A stretch of 34,666 bases of DNA from Lachnospiraceae bacterium (GCA_021205305.1 JAJPXU010000071.1:1-34666), one strand, 5' to 3'; shown: positions 15,603-24,643, counted from the first letter of the stretch. Notes: generated from the sequence alone by a model not told the origin. Made by a program: numbers and translations.

Positions 15603-17693
15603 TTATCTCTGCTTTACATCCTTCATACTGAAGCTCATGCGGCCCATCTTGTCCTTGCCAAGGCAAACCACTCTGACCTTATCTCCAAGCGTGAGCACGT
15701 CTTCTACGCGATTGATACGCTGCTTCGCGATGCGGGAAATGTGTACCATGCCTTCCTTGCCTGGTGCGAACTCTACGAAGCATCCGAAATCCTTGATGCT
15801 GACAACCACACCGTCAAAGACCTGGCCGGCCTCGAAGTCGGTCACAATGATGCGAATCATCTCAGCTGCCTTGTCCATCATCGCCTGATCTGTACCGCAG
15901 ATTGATACGAAACCGTCATCATTGATATCGATCTTCACACCTGTGCGCTCGATGATGGTGTTGATGGTCTTGCCTCTCTGGCCAACCACGTCGCCAATCT
16001 TCTGCGGATCGATCGTCATCTGCATGATCTTCGGCGCATACTCATTCACCGTAGGTCTCGGCTCCGCGATACACGGCATCATGATCTCTTTTAAGATATA
16101 TTCTCTCGCCTGATGTGTGCGGGAGATCGCTTCCTCTACGATCGGGCGGGTCAGACCGTGAATCTTAATATCCATCTGGATCGCTGTGATACCATCCAGT
16201 GTACCGGCCACCTTAAAGTCCATATCGCCAAAGAAATCTTCCAGACCCTGGATATCGGTCAATACGATATAATCGTCATCCGTCTCTCCGGTCACCAGAC
16301 CACAGGAGATACCCGCTACCGGCTTCTTAATCGGTACGCCGGCTGCCATCAGTGACATCGTCGACGCGCAGACGCTTGCCTGAGAAGTCGAACCATTGGA
16401 CTCAAAGGTCTCTGACACGGTGCGGATCGCGTACGGGAACTCTTCCTCGCTCGGTATTACCGGCATAAGCGCTTTTTCCGCCAGCGCGCCATGGCCGATC
16501 TCACGTCGTCCCGGTCCTCTGCTGACCTTCGTCTCACCGACTGAGTAAGACGGGAAATTATAATGATGCATATAGCGTTTGCAGCTGATATTATCATCCA
16601 GTCCGTCGATCTTCTGCACCTCAGAAAGCGGCGCCAGTGTCGTCACTGTGCAAATCTGCGTCTGTCCGCGTGTAAACATCGCGGAACCATGCACTCTCGG
16701 AATAATATCTACTTCCGCAGCGAGAGGACGAATCTGCGTAATTGCACGGCCGTCCGGGCGCTTATGATCTTTCAGAATCATCTTGCGGACTGTTTTCTTC
16801 TGATACTGATAAATCGCCTCAGAGAGGACAGACAGCCATTCCTCATTGTCCGCAAACGCTTCTTCCAACTTCGCGGTGATCTCACGGATATTCGCCTCAC
16901 GCACCTGCTTTACATCAGTAAATACAGCCTTCTCCATCTCTTCCGGCGGCACAATCTTTTTAATCGCATCAAACAGTTCTTCCGGAATCGCACAGCTCTC
17001 ATATGCGTGCTTTGGCTTGCCTACTTCAGCTACAATCTGATCGATGAATTTAATCAGCTCCAGGTTCACATCATGGCATTTGTAAATCGCGTCAATCATC
17101 ACATCATCCGGGATCTCATTCGCCCCAGCCTCGATCATGATGACTTTCTCGCGTGTAGAAGCAACCGTCAGCTGCAGATCGCCATTGTCCCATTCATCCT
17201 GAGACGGGTTCACAATCAGTTTCCCGTCTACAAGCCCCATCTGTGTCATCGCGCAGGGACCGTCAAAAGGGATATCCGAAATGCAGGTTGCAATCGCCGT
17301 ACCAATCATAGCGGTCAGTTCCGGACGGCACGCCGGATCTACCGACATTACCATATTATCCAGCGTCACATCATTGCGGTAGTCCTTCGGGAAAAGCGGA
17401 CGCATCGGGCGGTCAATCACACGATCCGTCAGAACCGCATTCTCGGAAGCCTTGCCTTCTCTTTTATTAAAGCCACCTGGAATCTTGCCTACTGCGTAAT
17501 ACTTCTCTTCATATTCCACGCTGAGCGGGAAAAAATCAATTCCATCTCTTGGCTTCTCTGACGCAGTCGCTGTACACAACACCGTCGTATCTCCATAATG
17601 CATAAACGCACATCCATTCGCCTGCGCACCTACCCGTCCGATATCGACGGTAAGCGTTCTTCCAGCCAGTTCCATTGAAAAACTCTTGTACAT
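15603..17693 (-). CDS. pnp: Polyribonucleotide nucleotidyltransferase (PNPase)
   Basis: 696 residues, normal length. This phosphorolytic 3'-5' exoribonuclease takes part in mRNA decay. Domains in order: first RNase PH domain (from residue ~8), the helical linker domain, second RNase PH domain (FTRGQTQICTVTTLAPLSE onward, with SRGPGRREIGHGALAEKAL), KH domain (around GQRGKTINTIIERTGVKIDI), and S1 domain (VFDGVVVSIKDFGCFVEF onward). The ATG at 17693 is preceded by AAGGAGAA; an ATG six codons upstream overlaps that site. It lies downstream of rpsO with a structured leader, the usual arrangement. Confidence 0.97.
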   Translation of the reverse strand: MYKSFSMELAGRTLTVDIGRVGAQANGCAFMHYGDTTVLCTATASEKPRDGIDFFPLSVEYEEKYYAVGKIPGGFNKREGKASENAVLTDRVIDRPMRPLFPKDYRNDVTLDNMVMSVDPACRPELTAMIGTAIATCISDIPFDGPCAMTQMGLVDGKLIVNPSQDEWDNGDLQLTVASTREKVIMIEAGANEIPDDVMIDAIYKCHDVNLELIKFIDQIVAEVGKPKHAYESCAIPEELFDAIKKIVPPEEMEKAVFTDVKQVREANIREITAKLEEAFADNEEWLSVLSEAIYQYQKKTVRKMILKDHKRPDGRAITQIRPLAAEVDIIPRVHGSAMFTRGQTQICTVTTLAPLSEVQKIDGLDDNISCKRYMHHYNFPSYSVGETKVSRGPGRREIGHGALAEKALMPVIPSEEEFPYAIRTVSETFESNGSTSQASVCASTMSLMAAGVPIKKPVAGISCGLVTGETDDDYIVLTDIQGLEDFFGDMDFKVAGTLDGITAIQMDIKIHGLTRPIVEEAISRTHQAREYILKEIMMPCIAEPRPTVNEYAPKIMQMTIDPQKIGDVVGQRGKTINTIIERTGVKIDINDDGFVSICGTDQAMMDKAAEMIRIIVTDFEAGQVFDGVVVSIKDFGCFVEFAPGKEGMVHISRIAKQRINRVEDVLTLGDKVRVVCLGKDKMGRMSFSMKDVKQR

Positions 17694-17920
17694 GATATTC
17701 TCCTTCTTCATAATCGTCTGCCCAGGACGGCTGACTTCTTCTCACGTCCTGAGCCTGATTCTCACTGCCTGCCCGATGCCCCAACTCTCCGTCCGACAGT
17801 GATGCAAACCGCATAAGAAAGACCATCACCAGCAAAAGCTACGAAACTACTGAAAAACTGACCGACGCTCGATCCGCTTTTCAGTGGTCTCGGCTGTCAC
17901 TGTGTGAAAGCCTCTCTGGA
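17694..17920 (-). promoter_or_regulatory. Structured 5' leader of pnp
   Basis: The 227 bp between the rpsO terminator and the pnp start contain a stem ACTGAAAA/TTTTCAGT (17849-17856 with 17878-17885) and, closer to the start, CAGGACG/CGTCCTG (17723-17729 with 17745-17751). In other bacteria the pnp leader hairpin is the site of PNPase autocontrol; here this is inference from position. No convincing promoter was placed in it. Confidence 0.45.
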
Positions 17921-17948
17921 AAGAGGGCGGATATCGATCCGCCCTCTT
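17921..17948 (-). terminator. Terminator between rpsO and pnp
   Basis: A 12-bp perfect stem AAGAGGGCGGAT/ATCCGCCCTCTT with a 4-base loop begins 6 bp after the rpsO stop. Only a short U-run follows on the minus strand, so read-through into pnp is likely. Confidence 0.75.
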
Positions 17949-17953
17949 TTTCA

Positions 17954-18220
17954 TTATTTCCGGATGCCGAGCTTCGCGATCAGAGTACGATATCCTTCCA
18001 GATCCGTCTTCTTCAGATACTCCAGAAGGCCACGTCTCTTACCTACCATCTTCAGCAGTCCGCGTCTGGAATGATGATCCTTCGGATTCGCCTGAAGATG
18101 AGCGGTCAGTTCCTGAATCCGCGCAGTGAGAACCGCGATCTGTACTTCCGGTGATCCGGTATCTCCCGGTGTTCTCGCATACTCGTTAATAATAGCTGTC
18201 TTTTTTTCCTTGGAAATCAT
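17954..18220 (-). CDS. rpsO: 30S ribosomal protein S15
   Basis: 88 residues, exactly the family size. S15 binds the 16S rRNA central domain early in small-subunit assembly. Conserved stretches: [38 protein letters not shown] and [13 protein letters not shown]. The ATG at 18220 follows AGGAGGA; an in-frame upstream extension to 18253 has no ribosome site and would exceed S15 length. It has its own promoter and a ~195-nt leader, with pnp following. Confidence 0.98.
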   Translation of the reverse strand: MISKEKKTAIINEYARTPGDTGSPEVQIAVLTARIQELTAHLQANPKDHHSRRGLLKMVGKRRGLLEYLKKTDLEGYRTLIAKLGIRK

Positions 18221-18418
18221 TGGTAAATCCTCCTGATATTTTTTATCGCGCATCCGCGCAAAATTTGCTCCCCTCAGTACCTCCCAGTCGCTTTGCCGCT
18301 GTATCGGTCACCACAGTAGCGCCACATCCAGGCTTCTCTGACATACGGAGCATGACCGCCAGAAACCAGGTTACCGGTTGGAGCTTCCGTGATTCCGGGT
18401 CTCGGCTGAACTCATACT
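18221..18418 (-). promoter_or_regulatory. Long 5' leader of rpsO
   Basis: About 195 nt lie between the predicted transcript start (~18418) and the rpsO ATG. Short complementary stretches occur throughout (for example CTGT/ACAG around 18300 and GCGC/GCGC around 18250), but I recognise no named riboswitch or S15 leader class. S15 controls its own mRNA through a leader in several bacterial groups, so autoregulation is a fair guess. Confidence 0.45.
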
Positions 18419-18423
18419 GAACT

Positions 18424-18452
18424 ACTATAACACAAGTGTTGAAGAGCGTCAA
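18424..18452 (-). promoter_or_regulatory. Sigma-A promoter for rpsO
   Basis: Minus strand: -35 TTGACG (18447-18452), 17-bp spacer, -10 TATAGT (18424-18429). Both boxes are one base from consensus. Confidence 0.85.
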
Positions 18453-18466
18453 TATGATTTTTTCAA

Positions 18467-18508
18467 TTCAGAACAGCATATAACCTGCTGTTCTGAATAG
18501 TTACATTT
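18467..18508. repeat. Dispersed palindromic repeat, copy 1 (after ftsK)
   Basis: A perfect 11-bp stem TTCAGAACAGC/GCTGTTCTGAA (18467-18477 with 18487-18497) is followed by TAGTTACATTT. The right half, 18484-18508, matches 29579-29603 at 23 of 25 bases, and the left 13 bases also recur there. It lies 19 bp downstream of the ftsK stop and may end that transcript, but the minus-strand U-run is missing. Confidence 0.7.
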
Positions 18509-18515
18509 TTTTATT

Positions 18516-21500
18516 TCAATTTTCTTCCAGATAGTTCTCGAACTGCTCCGCGGACATCAGGATTTTACGAGGCTTTGTACCTTCCTCCGGTCCGACGACC
18601 CCCGCGTCTGAAAGCTGATCCATGATGCGTGCGGCGCGGTTGAAACCAATTTTAAAGACTCGCTGCAGCATACCAATCGAGGCCTTATCTTTTTCTATAA
18701 TAAACTTCCCGGCGTCCGCGAAAAGCTCATCGGTGTCTTCCGCCGTTCTGGCAGCGGCAGACGCTTTCTGTACCTTTGCGATCTGTTCCTCAATATCAGA
18801 TTCCGTCGCAAAACTGCTGTTGCTGTTTTTCAGAAAATCGACTACATCTGAGACTTCTTCATCCGAGACAAACGCCCCCTGCACACGCGCGGGTTTCTGG
18901 TAGCCTTGCGGGTAAAACAGCATATCACCCTTACCAAGCAGTTTTTCAGCTCCATACATATCAATGATGGTGCGGGAGTCCACACCAGAAGATACGGAAA
19001 ACGCAATTCTCGAAGGCATATTCGCCTTGATTAGTCCGGTAATGACATTCACAGACGGACGCTGCGTTGCAATGACCAGATGAATGCCTGCTGCTCGTGC
19101 CAGCTGAGCCAGACGACAAATCGAATCTTCTACTTCGCCCGGAGCGACCATCATCAGATCAGCAAGCTCATCGACAATAATAACGATCTGCGGAAGCTTT
19201 TGCGGTTTTTCCGGATCATCGACATCTGCGAGCGCTTCAATTTTCTGGTTGTAGCCTTTCAGGTCACGGACACCGACCTCCGCGAATTTCGCGTAACGAT
19301 CTGTCATCTCTGCCACGCCCCAGTTCAGCGCGCCAGCCGCCTTTTTGGGGTCTGTCACAACCGGGATAAGCAAATGAGGAATACCATTGTAGACACTCAG
19401 CTCGACCACCTTCGGGTCAATCATGATCAACTTCACTTCCTCTGGTTTCGCCTTATAGAGGATACTCATAATCAGCGTGTTGATGCAGACTGATTTACCA
19501 GAGCCCGTCGCACCCGCAATCAAAAGATGCGGCATCTTCGCAATATCCGAAACAACTACTTTTCCCGCAAGGTCTTTGCCTGTAGCAAATGCAAGCTTTG
19601 ATTTGTGATTCTGAAATTCATCCGATTCCAGCAGGTCGCGGAGCGGCACAACGCTGTTCTCTGTATTTGGTACTTCAATTCCGACGGCAGATTTACCGGG
19701 GATGGGTGCCTCAATACGAATATCCGCTGCCGCAAGGTTCAGTTTAATGTCGTCAGAGAGAGAAACAATCCGGCTGACCTTTACCCCCTGCTCCGGCAAA
19801 AGTTCATAACGGGTCACGCTCGGTCCACAGCTCACATTCGTCACAGTCACATGCACGCCAAAACTGTCCAGGGTTTGCTGAAGCTTTGCCGCTGTCTGCC
19901 GGATCTCCTGCTCCTGTCCCTTTCTGGATTTGCTGCTTCCCTTTTTCAGGAGCTCCAGAGGCGGGAACACATATTCCGGACGCACCGTTTTCGCCGTCTC
20001 CGCCGCCTCTGCCTCCACAGATGCAATTCCATCCGCAATCTCCTGCTCGGAAGAGCGGGGATTTCGTTTTATTTTGCCCGTTCCTCCCGCTTCCTGCGTT
20101 TCGGACTCTTCCTTTAATCCATCCCCGGAAGACGTGTTTTTTTGGGGTCTTTCCGAGTTGGACGATCGCTCCTCATATTCTTCTTCCAAATCACGCTCAG
20201 GCATCGGCTGCGGCATATCCTCCGTCACATCTGTACGGATTTTCTTTCTGCGAGATCGCTCCTCACTTTGAATCATTCGTTCATTCTTTTTTAAAGCACC
20301 GGTAGCTTCGCTTAAAGATCCCGTATCGACCGCCCTCTCAGACTCTGCAGTACCTTCTTTTATGCCTTCTTCCTCCTCCACACCTTCAATATGCAGGGAA
20401 AGCATTTCCTGCCCAAACTCCGGTGCCGCAGTTTGGGCAGCCGGTGTTTGATTTCCAGAGTGCTTCTCTTTTTCCAAATTGATAAAGTTGGTGTCATCTG
20501 CCATGCCGCTTCCTGTATCTGCGGAAACATCCATGTACGCCCCGCCTGAAACATTCGGCACCGAGCCGTCCGCAACAGCCGGATCATATGCTTTCGGAAG
20601 AATCTCATGGACATTCACCCCGACCTGCTCCGGTTCCCCGACAATCCTGGTATTTGTCGTCACGCCGCTGGCATGACGATGATGCCGCCGCTCACCGGTG
20701 GACTCTGTAAACATAACAGAGACATCCAGCTGCCGCTCTTCCGTCGCAGCCGGACGGGGTTTTTTCTTTTCTTTTTTACTCCTGCTGGTATACTCCGCCT
20801 CAAAAAACGGCTCCAGGCTCTGCGTCGAAACCTGCGTGGGAATCTCCGAATACACCGACATACGCTCCTGCCGCAATTCCCGTCTCTTCTCGGACTCTTC
20901 TGCCGGAACTCGCTCCGTCCCCTCTCCCAGAAAGTCCTGCGTTCCCTCAAACTGTTCCCATTCCCGGCGCCTTTTTTGTTCTTCCTTTCTGCGTTCAGAA
21001 GATTCTTTTGCAGAACGGTAGACACGGTCTCCCTGCCTCTTAACGCCGCCAATCAGGGACTTCTGGGTAACAAGTACAAGCGCAATCAGGGCAAACACCA
21101 CAAGCAGAACAGCGGCTCCCGCTGATCCCAGCGCAGGAGCCAGGAAATAAACGATGGTGCCGCCGACAACACCACCGCCGGTCTTTCCCGCTGCACAGCG
21201 TGCATAAAGCTTTCCAAGATAATAAACGCCGTCATAGTTTCCCTCAACCAGTGCCGCGAAACAGCACAGGCATAAATAAAACAGCATACAGCCGCCGAAT
21301 TTGATCCCGGCCAGCCGGTTCCCGCGATTTGAAATCCAGAATGCGCACGCCAGGAACAGCAGCAGCGGAAACACCCAGGCACAGACGCCGAAAATACCGA
21401 AACAGAAATCCGAAACCACACTGCCAAAATATCCGCCAATTCCAAAAAAGCTGATAAAAATAAAGACACACACGGCCAGAATCAGCCACAGCAGCGCTTC

Positions 21501-21746
21501 TCTTGCAAGCAGAGGGTTTGCCGAAGGGGAACTGTACTCCTGCACCGGCTCCGAATCATTACGCTGCGAAACAGAGGCAGCCGTTTTTGTTCTGGTTCCA
21601 CGGCTGCCGCTTGTCGTTGTCTTTGTATTTGATTTTGTATTTGATTTTATGTTTGTTTTTGTGTTTGTTTTTGTACTTGATTTTGATGCCGCCGGTTTCT
21701 TTTCCGAACCCGCGGCCGTAGTCTTTCTTGAAGCGTTCGATGCCAA
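18516..21746 (-). CDS. ftsK: DNA translocase FtsK/SpoIIIE
   Basis: 1076 residues. This ATP-driven motor moves DNA through the division or sporulation septum. A Lys/Thr/Ser-rich N-terminus (KTNTKTNIKSNTKSNTKT) precedes four membrane helices within about residues 75-240. A long charged, low-complexity linker follows to about 620. Then come the motor domain with Walker A AGATGSGKSVCIN and Walker B IVIIVDELADLMM, and the C-terminal gamma winged helix (DKASIGMLQRVFKIGFNRAARIMDQL). The start is uncertain: TTG at 21746 has AGGGGAG 8 bases upstream; GTG at 21800 has AGGGAG 7 bases upstream and would add 18 residues including three Cys. I prefer TTG, as the product then begins like related proteins (ASNASRKTT). 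Sporulation use (SpoIIIE) or general FtsK role cannot be told apart from sequence. Confidence 0.93.
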   Translation of the reverse strand: MASNASRKTTAAGSEKKPAASKSSTKTNTKTNIKSNTKSNTKTTTSGSRGTRTKTAASVSQRNDSEPVQEYSSPSANPLLAREALLWLILAVCVFIFISFFGIGGYFGSVVSDFCFGIFGVCAWVFPLLLFLACAFWISNRGNRLAGIKFGGCMLFYLCLCCFAALVEGNYDGVYYLGKLYARCAAGKTGGGVVGGTIVYFLAPALGSAGAAVLLVVFALIALVLVTQKSLIGGVKRQGDRVYRSAKESSERRKEEQKRRREWEQFEGTQDFLGEGTERVPAEESEKRRELRQERMSVYSEIPTQVSTQSLEPFFEAEYTSRSKKEKKKPRPAATEERQLDVSVMFTESTGERRHHRHASGVTTNTRIVGEPEQVGVNVHEILPKAYDPAVADGSVPNVSGGAYMDVSADTGSGMADDTNFINLEKEKHSGNQTPAAQTAAPEFGQEMLSLHIEGVEEEEGIKEGTAESERAVDTGSLSEATGALKKNERMIQSEERSRRKKIRTDVTEDMPQPMPERDLEEEYEERSSNSERPQKNTSSGDGLKEESETQEAGGTGKIKRNPRSSEQEIADGIASVEAEAAETAKTVRPEYVFPPLELLKKGSSKSRKGQEQEIRQTAAKLQQTLDSFGVHVTVTNVSCGPSVTRYELLPEQGVKVSRIVSLSDDIKLNLAAADIRIEAPIPGKSAVGIEVPNTENSVVPLRDLLESDEFQNHKSKLAFATGKDLAGKVVVSDIAKMPHLLIAGATGSGKSVCINTLIMSILYKAKPEEVKLIMIDPKVVELSVYNGIPHLLIPVVTDPKKAAGALNWGVAEMTDRYAKFAEVGVRDLKGYNQKIEALADVDDPEKPQKLPQIVIIVDELADLMMVAPGEVEDSICRLAQLARAAGIHLVIATQRPSVNVITGLIKANMPSRIAFSVSSGVDSRTIIDMYGAEKLLGKGDMLFYPQGYQKPARVQGAFVSDEEVSDVVDFLKNSNSSFATESDIEEQIAKVQKASAAARTAEDTDELFADAGKFIIEKDKASIGMLQRVFKIGFNRAARIMDQLSDAGVVGPEEGTKPRKILMSAEQFENYLEEN

Positions 21747-21867
21747 ACCAGATACTCCCCTTTCATTCAGACAGCAAGCGCACCTGCCTGTTGGCGCCAC
21801 TGCGCATCTCCCTTCCAGATGCAGATACAGCGCTCCCTCCTTTGCGATCGAGCCGGAAACGACTTAC

Positions 21868-21906
21868 GCTCTGCTGCCCGCCTGCGCCGGCCGCGGGCAG
21901 CAGAGC
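21868..21906 (-). terminator. Strong hairpin downstream of uppP
   Basis: A perfect 14-bp G+C-rich stem GCTCTGCTGCCCGC/GCGGGCAGCAGAGC with an 11-base loop, 47 bp after the uppP stop. No U-run follows, so it may cap the 3' end or be partly read through into ftsK. Confidence 0.55.
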
Positions 21907-21953
21907 TGCCGGATTCCATACACGGTCGTGTGCATTATCAGCCAGAAACGATC

Positions 21954-22829
21954 TCACAGAAGAAAATGTCCTGCAATCGCAATCAAACCGACAATCGCAC
22001 AATATCCGGAAAAATAAACAAACTTCTTATTGCGCACCACAACAAGCATCGTTTTAATACAGATATAACCGACAATTGCCGCACATACCATACCAATCGC
22101 GTAAATACCGATCTGCCCCATCTCAACCGGCTCTGCAATCACATCTTTAATCTCCAGTACCGCAGCGCCCATGATCGCCGGGATGGACAAAATAAATGAA
22201 TACTTCACAGCAAAGCGGCGATCCATCCCGCACAGCAGGCAGACAGCGATCGTCGTCCCGGAGCGGGAAAGCCCCGGCAGTGTCGCGCAGCCCTGTGCCG
22301 CGCCGATAATCAGCGCATCCCGGTAGCTGATATCCCGCGGAAGCTTATTTCCTTCCTGCACAGTATCCGCCATCAGAAGGAGCACTGCCGTAATCAAAAG
22401 ACAGATACCCGGAATCAGCAGCGTATCGCCTGCATCGGAAATCAGATCACTGCCCACCACTCCAATCAATCCGGTCGGAACCGTCGATACCAGAACCAGC
22501 ACCACAAATTTTCGGTAACTGTTGTGAACGATCTTTTTATACTTCAGGGAAGTCTTATGTATTTTGTTCAACAGGAAGGTCTTCAGATTCGAGCAGATAT
22601 CCACGAACATGAACACGGCCTCACAGATCATCTTCCAGATATCCCTGCGGTATACGATAAAAACCACAAGCAGCGTTCCTACATGGAGCATGATGTCAAA
22701 AAGCATCCCTCCATCTGTCTCGATATGAAACATATTTTCCAAAATGGCGAGATGACCGGAGCTGCTGACCGGAAGAAACTCCGTCAACCCCTGTACAATT
22801 CCAAGAAAAATAGACTGTAAAACTGTCAT
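21954..22829 (-). CDS. uppP: Undecaprenyl-diphosphatase UppP (BacA)
   Basis: 291 residues, a polytopic membrane enzyme that dephosphorylates undecaprenyl pyrophosphate to recycle the lipid carrier for peptidoglycan; it also gives bacitracin tolerance. Diagnostic motifs: GLTEFLPVSSSGHL near the N-terminus and LPGLSRSGTTIA in the second half. About eight hydrophobic segments. GGAGG (minus strand) precedes the ATG at 22829. It has its own consensus-like promoter and a short leader holding a palindrome. Confidence 0.97.
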   Translation of the reverse strand: MTVLQSIFLGIVQGLTEFLPVSSSGHLAILENMFHIETDGGMLFDIMLHVGTLLVVFIVYRRDIWKMICEAVFMFVDICSNLKTFLLNKIHKTSLKYKKIVHNSYRKFVVLVLVSTVPTGLIGVVGSDLISDAGDTLLIPGICLLITAVLLLMADTVQEGNKLPRDISYRDALIIGAAQGCATLPGLSRSGTTIAVCLLCGMDRRFAVKYSFILSIPAIMGAAVLEIKDVIAEPVEMGQIGIYAIGMVCAAIVGYICIKTMLVVVRNKKFVYFSGYCAIVGLIAIAGHFLL

Positions 22830-22854
22830 AACTGCCTCCGCAATATAAAATGAA

Positions 22855-22895
22855 GTAACGGTTCAGAGCGGGCCGCCCTGAATCGTCACAAGGTA
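22855..22895. repeat. Dispersed palindromic repeat, copy 2 (uppP leader)
   Basis: GTAACGGTTCAGAGCGGGC on the left and, reversed, GTGACGATTCAGGGCGGCC on the right. The ends GTAAC-NN-TTCAG agree with the other two copies, while the centre is shorter. In the uppP mRNA it folds as a 9-bp hairpin (TTCAGGGCG/CGCTCTGAA) about 40 nt before the start. Confidence 0.5.
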
Positions 22896-22917
22896 AAATA
22901 TGGATGCACCTCAGTGC

Positions 22918-22946
22918 ATTATAGCAGAGATTTTGCACAGGTACAA
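22918..22946 (-). promoter_or_regulatory. Sigma-A promoter for uppP
   Basis: Minus strand: -35 TTGTAC (22941-22946), 17-bp spacer, -10 TATAAT (22918-22923, perfect). The tepA-like gene ends only 12 bp upstream. Confidence 0.82.
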
Positions 22947-22957
22947 GAAATTTTTGT

Positions 22958-23653
22958 TCACCGTATCATAGAATACAGCTTTTTCAATGCTTCTCCGATA
23001 CCGCCCACCTCATTGATCAGTCCCTCGCGAACTGCCTCACCGCCGACGAGAATTGTTCCAAGGTCCTTTGTCAAAATCCCAGTATCCAGCATCATCTCCT
23101 CCAGACGCTCCTTTGTGGCCGTGGAGTGATCGCAGATAAAGCCAAGAATGCGATCCTGCATCTGCTGAAAATAATCATAGGTCTGCTGTGCGCCAATAAC
23201 GGTACCATTCATACGCACTGGATGGATTACCATCGTTCCTGTTTTTACAATAAAAGAATAATCGGTCGAGACCGCAATGGGAACGCCGATGGAATGGCTG
23301 CCCCCAAGCACAAGGGAAACGGTCGGCTTACTCAAGGACGCGATCATTTCGGCAATCGCCAGACCGGCTTCTACATCTCCGCCCACCGTATTCAGAAGAA
23401 TCAGCAGACCGTCAATATCCGGGCTGTCCTCGATTGCTGCCAGTTTCGGCAGCACATGCTCATATTTGGTTGTTTTCGAATTATTCGGAAGGCACTCGTG
23501 TCCCTCAATCTCCCCGATCACACTCAGCAGATGAATCCGCCCGTGCAACGCCACCTCACCGGTATCCCGGATGGCCTCCCGCTGTTCTTTCTCCTGGCTG
23601 GTCTGTTCTTCGGTACGTTCTGTTTTCTTTTTTTCCGATTGCTCCTGTCCCAT
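22958..23653 (-). CDS. ClpP-class serine protease, TepA (translocation-enhancing protein) family
   Basis: 231 residues. A ~35-residue Lys/Glu-rich N-terminus precedes a ClpP/crotonase-fold domain. [22 protein letters not shown] forms the oxyanion-strand region. The nucleophile is probably the second Ser of [11 protein letters not shown], and the His lies in [10 protein letters not shown], giving a Ser-His-Asp type site. This matches YmfB/TepA of Bacillus, a neighbour of spoIIIE there too, so the gene order supports the call. No signal peptide; the cellular substrate is unknown. The ATG follows AAGGAG with an 11-base gap. Confidence 0.85.
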   Translation of the reverse strand: MGQEQSEKKKTERTEEQTSQEKEQREAIRDTGEVALHGRIHLLSVIGEIEGHECLPNNSKTTKYEHVLPKLAAIEDSPDIDGLLILLNTVGGDVEAGLAIAEMIASLSKPTVSLVLGGSHSIGVPIAVSTDYSFIVKTGTMVIHPVRMNGTVIGAQQTYDYFQQMQDRILGFICDHSTATKERLEEMMLDTGILTKDLGTILVGGEAVREGLINEVGGIGEALKKLYSMIR

Positions 23654-23782
23654 CTTTTCCGCTACTCCTTCCTCGAGTTCCGGCAGACTGACTGCATTGT
23701 ATGCATTGCAAAAAACGCATACGAATTACAATTTCCGCCGATCGATATCAGTATATCCGGAAAAAGAGGATTTCATACAGAA

Positions 23783-23814
23783 ACATCAGCCCTCCGCCTG
23801 GGGAAAGCTGATGT
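23783..23814 (-). terminator. Weak hairpin after the CFI-box gene
   Basis: 8-bp perfect stem ACATCAGC/GCTGATGT (23783-23790 with 23807-23814) just past the stop of the CFI-box gene; only a short U-run follows on the minus strand. Confidence 0.35.
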
Positions 23815-23819
23815 ATACA

Positions 23820-24590
23820 TCAATGAAAGTATTTTTTTTGCAGTGTATGTACCATTGAAATATAATGTTCCCGACAGGCCTCATTCTGCCCTGCTTCAAT
23901 CATAGAAATACAGGGCGCAAGCCACTCATCCCATATCGAATAATAGATCCCTGCGGAATCAGGCTGCTGGTCAATGTGCTTCACAATGCTTGGCGCAACA
24001 TCATAATACTCCTGAATCAGTTCTCTTCCGCCAGGGCTGTCCGCAAGATACGTATCCCTGTATTCGCGCAGAGTCTTCAGTTCATAACAATCGTCCGGCT
24101 TATCAAACGTACGGCAGACAGCGGTTGTGATGTAACACCAGTTTTTATGGAAACCGTCCTCGATCGTCGTATATGGCGCAGCCTGCAAATTCGTCTTCGG
24201 AAAGCTGCGCTTCCAGGACCTGGTCATTTCATCCGCCAACGGCTTCGAGGAATCTCCATGAAACTCCAGTACCATAGGCAGCACAAAAACAGCCATCGTC
24301 ATATTCAGGTCCATCTGAAGGTGTTCCTTCTTATTCTTCCTGGAACAAGCGTCAATTTTTTCCACCGCATAAGATGTCAGTGCATCCGCAAGCGCAGTCA
24401 GATACCGCTCTTTGTCGTCGGCCGCGTGATATCCGTTTTCAATCGCATCAAAAGCAGGGATATACTCCTGGTACATCCGCCCAAAAGCATCGGTATAGGT
24501 CTTTTTCTGAAAAAGCTGCATCACATCGCTGTCTTTGCAGCAGTCAAGAAGCTTATGTACCTCTTCGAGCTCGGACAATTCCTCATTCAT
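23820..24590 (-). CDS. Uncharacterised protein with a CFI-box-like domain
   Basis: 256 residues, no signal peptide or membrane segment. The N-terminal ~160 residues are helical and charged, with no recognised fold. From about residue 153 the pattern WCYITTAVCRTFDKPDDCYE, followed by LKTLREYRDTYL, GRELIQEYYDVAPSIV, resembles the CFI-box motif found near the C-terminus of many uncharacterised bacterial proteins (Cys-hydrophobic-Ile-Thr-Thr-Ala, then LRxFRDxYL and a Y-x2-aromatic-P segment). The function of that motif is not known to me. AAAGGATG precedes the ATG at 24590. It lies 53 bp after yebC and is probably cotranscribed. Several Cys residues are spread through the protein. Confidence 0.75.
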   Translation of the reverse strand: MNEELSELEEVHKLLDCCKDSDVMQLFQKKTYTDAFGRMYQEYIPAFDAIENGYHAADDKERYLTALADALTSYAVEKIDACSRKNKKEHLQMDLNMTMAVFVLPMVLEFHGDSSKPLADEMTRSWKRSFPKTNLQAAPYTTIEDGFHKNWCYITTAVCRTFDKPDDCYELKTLREYRDTYLADSPGGRELIQEYYDVAPSIVKHIDQQPDSAGIYYSIWDEWLAPCISMIEAGQNEACREHYISMVHTLQKKYFH

Positions 24591-24643
24591 TGCGCATCAT
24601 CCTTTATGATAAAAGTAAGTCAGCCGTTCTTGGGCTTTTGTCT

